Shown here in pieces: positions 1 to 5,339 of a stretch of 5,339 nt of DNA (position 1 is its first letter; each line of letters begins with the position of its first letter). Below the pieces are notes generated by a model that saw nothing but the letters and a program-made list of their open reading frames with translations, was not told the DNA's origin and ran no database searches. Position numbers and translations under genes: made by a program. Source of the stretch: Deltaproteobacteria bacterium (GTDB taxonomy: Bacteria; Desulfobacterota; B13-G15); NCBI GenBank assembly GCA_003646705.1, contig QMLK01000091.1, forward strand, positions 1 through 5,339, given 5' to 3'.

Positions 1-811
1 CCTCCACATAATGGGCGAAGGACCGGCAAAGGATCGGCAGGATCTCGAAGCCGTCCCCCCAGAGGTGCTGTAAGAAGAGGAGCTGAAGTTCGACGGTGTG
101 CTCGTTGCGGTGGAGGAACTCATCCTCCAGGGGATCGAAGGGGACCGCCTCCCTTATCTCCTCCACCAGGTCGCAGGCGGTCCGGAGGGCACCGAGGGGG
201 GTCCTGAAGGCCTTCTCCGTCAGGGCAAAGGGCGCCTTCATGGGGAGGTGGCATGTACCGAAGATCACCACCAGGGAGGGGTGGTCCCCCTCGGCGAGGG
301 CTCGATAGACCGAGGCGTAACAGGGGCCACCGCGGCCGAGATCTATGTGGGGCGCCACCACCCCCCTCAGGCCGTCGAGCCTCCGGGGTGAAGCCTCCTC
401 GAGGAACCCCTCGAGGTAGCTGCGGAGCTCCGCCGGATCAGCGGGGTAACCCTTCCCGGCGAAGGCCGCCTCCCTCACCGGGGAGTCCTGCCAACGCCCC
501 TTCAACTCCTGGAGGTGCTGCTGAAAGCGAGGGGTCTCCAGGAGGTAGTGCTCATCCAGGGTCCTGATCAGCTCCTCTATCCTCTCCCCGAAGATGATCT
601 CACCGAAGCGCCGCATGTAGGCCACCTGGAGGTCCCGGAGGGTGTTTCTGCCGTCCAACTGCGCCGCCAAGAAGAAGGCCTCCTCGGACAGGAGCACCTC
701 CGGGGAGATCCCCCAGGGGTCCCTCAGGGCCACCATCCTCCCCCTGCCCGTCTCCACCGGCAGGGCCTCTACGGGGCGCAGCTTGGGCAGTTCCACGGCT
801 TGGAGTATCAC
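1..811 (-). CDS. Memo-family protein, AmmeMemoRadiSam system protein B (partial, C-terminus outside window)
   Basis: Seen: an open frame runs leftward from a GTG at 811-809 to the window edge, giving 270 codons without a stop. GGAGG (823-819) lies 7 nt before the GTG, and an in-frame TGA lies just upstream, so the start is well fixed. Residues about 1-130 form an N-terminal region with a PqqD-like stretch (EAFFLAAQLDGRNTLRDLQ). The Memo domain begins near residue 150 with GVVAPHIDLGRGG (His155), followed by VVIFGTCHLP (His188), a TPLGALR stretch and HRNEHTVELQL (His238). Family knowledge: these three His match the metal-site positions of human MEMO1 (H49, H81, H192); the matching Cys would lie beyond base 1. 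Memo proteins occur in bacteria and archaea beside an AMMECR1 protein and a radical-SAM protein; the reaction is not established. No signal peptide, so probably cytoplasmic. Divergent from the HEPN gene. Confidence 0.88.
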   Translation of the reverse strand, partial: MILQAVELPKLRPVEALPVETGRGRMVALRDPWGISPEVLLSEEAFFLAAQLDGRNTLRDLQVAYMRRFGEIIFGERIEELIRTLDEHYLLETPRFQQHLQELKGRWQDSPVREAAFAGKGYPADPAELRSYLEGFLEEASPRRLDGLRGVVAPHIDLGRGGPCYASVYRALAEGDHPSLVVIFGTCHLPMKAPFALTEKAFRTPLGALRTACDLVEEIREAVPFDPLEDEFLHRNEHTVELQLLFLQHLWGDGFEILPILCRSFAHYVE

Positions 812-886
812 ACAAAGGCCTCCAGGGGGTCAAGGAAGGGCGGAGAAAGGTTGAACTCCGGCCTCCTTCGTGTTAACTTCTCGGCC
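812..886. promoter_or_regulatory. 75-bp divergent intergenic region between the Memo and HEPN genes
   Basis: Both neighbouring genes read outward, so promoters for each should lie here or just inside the genes. On the minus strand, GGAGG (823-819) is the ribosome site of the Memo gene. On the plus strand, TTGAAC (851-856) followed after 17 bp by TAACTT (874-879) is the best sigma-70-like pair, but the -10 matches at only 3 of 6 positions. If used, transcription would begin about base 886, giving a nearly leaderless HEPN message, which fits the lack of a good Shine-Dalgarno there. No convincing minus-strand promoter was found. Confidence 0.3.
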
Positions 887-1297
887 ATGGCGAGGGAGGA
901 CCTGCAGGAGGCCTACGACTGGCTTCGGCGAGCCCGGAGCAACTTCCTCAAGGCGAAGGCCTGCGTGGACGTGGAGGGGGTGGCCCTTGAGGACCTCTGT
1001 TTTGACCTCCACCAGGCCACCGAGTGGGCGTTGAAGGCCCTGCTGCTCTACCTTCAGCGGACGCCGCCGCCCCTTCACGACCTCGAGACCCTCCTTGGAC
1101 AGATAGCCCAGGGGGGGATCCCCCTGCCCGAACTCGTGAAGGAGGTGGCCAAGCTGAACCGCTATTTTGCCCTGTCCCGTTACCCCAAGCTCCAGAACCC
1201 AGTGTCCAGACAGGACTTCTTCGAGGCCCTCGACCTGACCGAGGAGACGATCCGCTGGGTGGAAGAGGAGATGGTTGACAGGGGCCGAGGGCGCTGA
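887..1297 (+). CDS. HEPN domain-containing protein
   Basis: Seen: 136 residues from ATG 887 to TGA 1295-1297, nearly all alpha-helical in character. The N-terminal helix (EAYDWLRRARSNFLKAKA, 8-25) is followed by the family hallmark: an acidic run, then CFDLHQATEWALKALLLYL (38-56), then P-x-L-H-D-L-E-T-L-L (61-70). The C-terminal helix carries the usual RYP...EALDLTEETIRWVEE pattern (98-127). Family knowledge: HEPN proteins (PF05168) are small dimeric helical proteins, often toxins or RNases paired with a minimal nucleotidyltransferase. No such partner is adjacent here. R58-x5-H64 nominally fits the HEPN RNase spacing RX4-6H, but lies in the P-x-x-H-D-L loop, so catalysis is doubtful. The open frame extends upstream antisense to the Memo gene; ATG 887 is chosen because HEPN homology starts there and the upstream codons are shadow. 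No strong ribosome site precedes it. hflX follows after 29 nt, probably co-transcribed. Confidence 0.82.
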   Translation: MAREDLQEAYDWLRRARSNFLKAKACVDVEGVALEDLCFDLHQATEWALKALLLYLQRTPPPLHDLETLLGQIAQGGIPLPELVKEVAKLNRYFALSRYPKLQNPVSRQDFFEALDLTEETIRWVEEEMVDRGRGR

Positions 1298-1304
1298 TTA
1301 TCCT
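1275..1304 (+). promoter_or_regulatory. Candidate sigma-70-type promoter for hflX inside the HEPN 3' end
   Basis: A perfect TTGACA (1275-1280) lies in the last codons of the HEPN gene. TATCCT (1299-1304, 4 of 6 matches) follows after 18 bp. Transcription would start about base 1311, just before the hflX Shine-Dalgarno, leaving a leader of about 16 nt. It could let hflX be expressed apart from HEPN. The -10 is only moderate and the -35 is inside a coding sequence, so chance is possible. Confidence 0.35.
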
Positions 1305-1312
1305 TTTTCAGC

Positions 1313-1320
1313 GGAGGTGA
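1313..1320 (+). promoter_or_regulatory. Strong Shine-Dalgarno of hflX
   Basis: GGAGGTGA is complementary to the 16S 3' end over 8 bases. The codon placed 6 nt downstream is ATC at 1327-1329. In the hflX frame the preceding triplet set includes TAG at 1321-1323, so translation cannot begin upstream of 1324. The first ATG/GTG/TTG in this frame is GTG 1522, far too distant to be served by this site. The site therefore decides the unusual start. Confidence 0.7.
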
Positions 1321-1326
1321 TAGCGT

Positions 1327-3027
<1,701 letters not shown>

Positions 3028-3582
3028 GTACGCCCCCGACAGGGAGAAGGCCAAGGAACGAATCCTTGAGTGGGTCCCTCCGGGGGCCACCGTGGGGGTG
3101 GGGGGATCGGTCACTGTGAGGGATCTCGGAGTCCTCGAGGAGCTGGCCTCCAGAGGCTGCCGGGTCCTGGACCACTGGCGGGAGGGCCTTCAGCCGGAGG
3201 AGATCGCGGAGATAAGGCGCGGTCAACTCCTGTCGGACGTCTTCCTCACCAGCGCCAACGCCCTTACGCTTGAGGGAGAGGTGGTCCTTGTGGACGGTGT
3301 GGGCAATCGCGTGGCGGCCACCGCCTTCGGCCCCCGGCAGGTGATCGTCGTGGTCGGGAAGAACAAGCTGGTAAAGGACCTCTCCGCGGCCTGGCAGAGG
3401 ATCAGGGAGAGGGCCGCCCCGGAGAACGCCCGCCGCTTGGGCAGAAGGCTGCCCTGCACCCAAGGGGGGCTCTGCAAGGACTGCCGCTCCCCCCAGAGGA
3501 TATGCAGGATCTACTTAGTGGTGGCCTTCAAACCCGCCCAGAGCGACTTCAGGGTCCTGATCGTAGGGGAAGACCTGGGGTA

Positions 3583-4053
3583 CTAACCGTAAGAGGGGAC
3601 CGAGGGGGCCGTCTCCATGGCCACCTTCCCCGACAGATCGTTGTAAGCGCTCCGCAGACGCTGGGCGATCAACTTGACCAGGTTCTTCAAGAGGATAACC
3701 CCGTCCGAAGGCTCCCGTTCGAGGACCCTCTCCACCGCCTCCCGAGGGACCCTCAAGACCTTACAGGGGGCCATACACTTGGCCGTCGTGGCGTACACGT
3801 AGGGCTCCACCAACGCCGACAGTCCAAAGACCTCCCCGGGGGTGCTCACCATGAAGTGGACGCCACCGTGATCCCCCTCTGCGATGAGCACATCCACCCT
3901 GCCCTCTTCCAGTACGAAGAAGTTCTCGGCCTCCTCACCGCTCCGAAAGAGGTCTGCCCCGACCTCGCAGGACTCTTCCTCAGAAACGGCGGCTATCTCC
4001 TCCAGGGCCCTCTGACTTACACCCTTGAAGAGTTCTGCCTCCTTGATGATCAT
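3583..4053 (-). CDS. Stand-alone cyclic nucleotide-binding-fold protein
   Basis: Seen: 156 residues from ATG 4053-4051 to TAG 3585-3583. GGAGGTGA (4066-4059) sits 5 nt before this ATG; a GTG three codons upstream overlaps that site and is rejected. The CNB/CRP-like beta roll spans about 8-115: LFKGVSQRALEEIA, GADLFRSGEEAENFFVLEEGRVDVLI (33-57) and the phosphate-cassette region GEVFGLSALVEPYVYATTA (73-91). A helical tail (116-140) and a short Ser/Pro-rich end follow; there is no HTH, kinase or channel domain. Odd: the cassette has FGL where cAMP/cGMP binders have FGE, and V86 (or Y85) where they have Arg, so classical cNMP binding is doubtful. The fold may bind another ligand or act by protein contact. 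Transcribed from its own strong promoter and divergent from tgt. Function unknown. Confidence 0.85.
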   Translation of the reverse strand: MIIKEAELFKGVSQRALEEIAAVSEEESCEVGADLFRSGEEAENFFVLEEGRVDVLIAEGDHGGVHFMVSTPGEVFGLSALVEPYVYATTAKCMAPCKVLRVPREAVERVLEREPSDGVILLKNLVKLIAQRLRSAYNDLSGKVAMETAPSVPSYG

Positions 4054-4058
4054 CTCTT

Positions 4059-4066
4059 TCACCTCC
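4059..4066 (-). promoter_or_regulatory. Shine-Dalgarno of the CNB-fold gene
   Basis: On the minus strand GGAGGTGA is an 8-base match to the anti-Shine-Dalgarno, 5 nt before ATG 4053. It decides between this ATG and the upstream in-frame GTG at 4062. Confidence 0.75.
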
Positions 4067-4076
4067 TCCCCTTGGG

Positions 4077-4104
4077 ATTATTGCGCATTTTTGGGGACTG
4101 TCAA
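4077..4104 (-). promoter_or_regulatory. Near-consensus sigma-70 promoter of the CNB-fold gene
   Basis: Read on the minus strand, a perfect -35 TTGACA (4104-4099) is followed after 16 bp by AATAAT (4082-4077; 5 of 6 matches to TATAAT). Transcription should start near 4070, giving a leader of about 17 nt that contains the Shine-Dalgarno. A-rich DNA with an inverted repeat lies directly upstream (4105-4140), in the place of an UP element or activator site. This is the best promoter in the window. Confidence 0.75.
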
Positions 4105-4106
4105 GG

Positions 4107-4132
4107 AGCTTTTTTGAAAAACGGAAAAAGCT
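4107..4132. repeat. 8-bp inverted repeat upstream of the CNB-gene promoter
   Basis: AGCTTTTT (4107-4114) and its exact complement AAAAAGCT (4125-4132) flank a 10-base spacer. It begins 2 bp beyond the -35 of the leftward promoter and lies about 30 bp or more upstream of the proposed tgt -35. It could be a protein-binding site or simply a product of AT richness. As an RNA hairpin it would be weak, and it does not lie 3' of any gene, so it is not read as a terminator. Confidence 0.4.
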
Positions 4133-4160
4133 TTGAAAAATGCCCGTTTTTGCCATATTT

Positions 4161-4189
4161 TTGCCCTTTGAAAAAATTCAAGGTAAATT
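4161..4189 (+). promoter_or_regulatory. Candidate promoter of tgt
   Basis: TTGCCC (4161-4166, 4 of 6) and TAAATT (4184-4189, 4 of 6) are spaced by 17 bp in AT-rich DNA. The predicted start of transcription is about 4196, only 3 nt before the tgt ATG. This matches the lack of a proper Shine-Dalgarno: the only purine stretch, AAGG (4180-4183), is 15 nt from the ATG. A leaderless or nearly leaderless tgt message is therefore inferred. Confidence 0.4.
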
Positions 4190-4198
4190 ATCGCCCCC

Positions 4199-5302
4199 AT
4201 GGCCTTCCGCTTTCGGTTGATCAAAGAGACCCCTTGGGGGAGGGTCGGGGAGATCGAGACGCCCCATGGCAAGGCTCAGACCCCCCTCTTCATGCCCGTG
4301 GGCAGCCATGGGAGCGTGAAGACCTTGAGCCCGAGGGACTTGGAGGAGCTGGGGGTAGAGGTGGTGCTGGCCAACGCCTACCACCTCTATCTGCGGCCCG
4401 GGGTGGAGGTGATAGAGTCTCTGGGGGGGCTTCACGCCTTCATGGGCTGGCGGGGCCCCATCCTCACCGACAGCGGCGGCTACCAGATCTTCAGCCTCTG
4501 CAACTTCAGGGAGGTCCTTCCCGAAGGGGTCCAGTTCCGCTCCCACCTGGATGGGTCGCTACACTTCCTCACCCCCGAAAGGGTCGTACAGATCCAGGAG
4601 GCCTTGGGGGCCGACATCATCATGAGCCTGGACGAATGTCTGCCCTACCCCGTGGAGAGGCAGAGGGCAGAGGCCTCCGTGGAGCTCACCACCCGATGGG
4701 CCAAGAGGGGAAAGGCCGCCAGGCGCGGAGAGGCGGCCCTCTTCGGCATCGTCCAGGGCAGCGTCTACAAGGAGCTGCGTCGCCAGAGCGTAGAGGGGCT
4801 CCTGGAGATAGGCTTCGACGGATACGCCATAGGTGGACTGAGCGTAGGAGAGGAGAAGGCCCTGACCTACGAGATGGTGGAGTACACCTGTGGGCTGCTG
4901 CCCAAGGACCGTCCCCGCTACCTCATGGGGATGGGGACCCCCGAGGACCTGGTGGAGGGGGTCATGAGGGGGGTGGACATGTTCGACTGCGTGCTGCCCA
5001 CCCGCTGCGCCCGCACCGGAGAGCTCTTCACCCCTTTTGGGAAGATGAACATCAAGAACGCCCGCTACAGCCGCGACCCCTCCCCCATAGACCCGGGCTG
5101 CATTTGTTACACCTGCAGGAACTTCTCCCGCGCCTACCTGAGGCACCTCTTCCTGTCCAGGGAACTCCTTGCCTACTGGCTCAACACCGTCCACAACCTC
5201 CATTACTACCTGGAGCTCATGCGTGAGGTCCGTCGGGCCCTCGCCGAGGACCGCTTCGAGGACTTCTACCGCCGGTTTTACCAGAGGAGGACCGAGGCTT
5301 GA
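4199..5302 (+). CDS. tgt: Queuine/preQ1 tRNA-ribosyltransferase (tRNA-guanine transglycosylase)
   Basis: Role: exchanges guanine-34 in the anticodon wobble position of GUN tRNAs (Tyr, His, Asn, Asp) for preQ1, a step of queuosine synthesis; cytoplasmic. Seen: 367 residues, close to the about 375 of E. coli Tgt. The N-terminus has the family opening (TPHGKAQTPLFMPVGSHGSVK). DSGGYQIFSL holds active-site D91; GIVQGS and GGLSVGE line the base pocket; FDCVLPTR holds the nucleophile D263; R-T-G follows. The zinc site is complete: C301-x-C303-x2-C306 and H332. All expected catalytic residues are present, and the bacterial preQ1-type pocket is suggested by GGLSVGE. ATG 4199 gives the normal N-terminus although no good ribosome site precedes it. 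It is divergent from the CNB gene. queA is not in the window. The TGA stop overlaps a possible downstream start at 5299. Confidence 0.97.
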   Translation: MAFRFRLIKETPWGRVGEIETPHGKAQTPLFMPVGSHGSVKTLSPRDLEELGVEVVLANAYHLYLRPGVEVIESLGGLHAFMGWRGPILTDSGGYQIFSLCNFREVLPEGVQFRSHLDGSLHFLTPERVVQIQEALGADIIMSLDECLPYPVERQRAEASVELTTRWAKRGKAARRGEAALFGIVQGSVYKELRRQSVEGLLEIGFDGYAIGGLSVGEEKALTYEMVEYTCGLLPKDRPRYLMGMGTPEDLVEGVMRGVDMFDCVLPTRCARTGELFTPFGKMNIKNARYSRDPSPIDPGCICYTCRNFSRAYLRHLFLSRELLAYWLNTVHNLHYYLELMREVRRALAEDRFEDFYRRFYQRRTEA

Positions 5303-5339
5303 GATACAGCCCCTACCATGGTATCTTCATGCCAGCAAC
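5299..5339 (+). CDS. Possible start of a downstream gene (partial, only about 13 codons)
   Basis: TTG 5299 overlaps the tgt stop codon in the 4-base form TTGA. A GGAGG (5286-5290) lies 8 nt before it. The frame stays open to the window edge and reads MRYSPYHGIFMPA. The arrangement is typical of translational coupling in an operon. Too little is visible to name a family; yajC/secD often follow tgt in bacteria, but these residues do not show YajC. ATG 5318 and ATG 5329 are alternative starts without a ribosome site. Confidence 0.4.
   Translation, partial: MRYSPYHGIFMPA

Noticed and set aside
515..886. Upstream extension of the HEPN reading frame
   Set aside because: It is antisense to the Memo gene, shows no HEPN-like pattern, and HEPN homology begins at ATG 887.
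4107..4140. Intrinsic terminator at the AGCTTTTT/AAAAAGCT inverted repeat
   Set aside because: The stem is AT-rich and weak, and it lies upstream, not downstream, of both flanking genes.
3502..5226. A 574-codon plus-strand open frame spanning the CNB gene and tgt
   Set aside because: It is antisense to the CNB gene and in another frame of tgt. The product is low-complexity, rich in Arg, Gly, Pro and His, as expected of a shadow frame in GC-rich DNA, while both real genes have clear motifs and ribosome sites.
5303..5325. GATAC...GTATC inverted repeat and the TACCATGGTA palindrome after tgt as a terminator
   Set aside because: The stems are 5 bp or a loop-less palindrome, no T-run follows, and the stretch is probably the start of a coupled coding region.

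Overview
The window is GC-rich and almost fully coding. Its codon use is heavy in AGG, ATA, CTC and GAG, and it uses GTG and TTG starts freely. That style, the long form of HflX and the long form of the Memo-like protein suggest a thermophilic or anaerobic bacterium of the Desulfobacterota / Thermodesulfobacteria kind. This placement is an inference; there is no rRNA or marker tree to fix it.

Layout. A Memo-family protein (AmmeMemoRadiSam system protein B) runs leftward from 811 and leaves the window at base 1. Diverging from it is a rightward cluster: a small HEPN-domain protein (887-1297), a long HflX ribosome-associated GTPase (best read as 1327-3027) and a LUD-domain (LutC/YkgG-like) protein (2972-3586). 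HflX and LUD overlap by 56 nt. A leftward gene for a stand-alone cyclic-nucleotide-binding-fold protein (4053-3583) meets LUD tail to tail, with the two stop codons sharing bases. An AT-rich divergent region (4054-4198) holds a near-consensus promoter for that gene and a probable promoter for the rightward tgt gene (4199-5302, tRNA-guanine transglycosylase). A further gene may start at 5299, overlapping the tgt stop by 4 nt, but only about 13 codons are visible.

How the genes fit together. HflX (ribosome splitting and rescue) and Tgt (tRNA wobble-base modification) both serve translation. HEPN proteins are often RNases or toxin partners, so HEPN next to HflX is suggestive, but nothing in the sequence proves a joint function. 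No nucleotidyltransferase partner for HEPN, no LutA/LutB partner for LUD and no AMMECR1 or radical-SAM partner for Memo lies inside the window.

Most notable points. (1) The hflX reading frame has no ATG/GTG/TTG at its natural start, yet a near-perfect Shine-Dalgarno sits 6 nt before an ATC codon, suggesting a rare AUC start in a ribosome-splitting factor. (2) The roughly 190-residue N-terminal extension of HflX carries a JAMM/MPN-like H-S-H...S-x2-D motif. (3) The cyclic-nucleotide-binding protein lacks both the ribose-binding Glu and the phosphate-binding Arg. (4) The divergent promoter region has A/T tracts at exact 11-bp spacing and repeated 8-9-mers. No mobile element, CRISPR array, RNA gene or clear intrinsic terminator was found.
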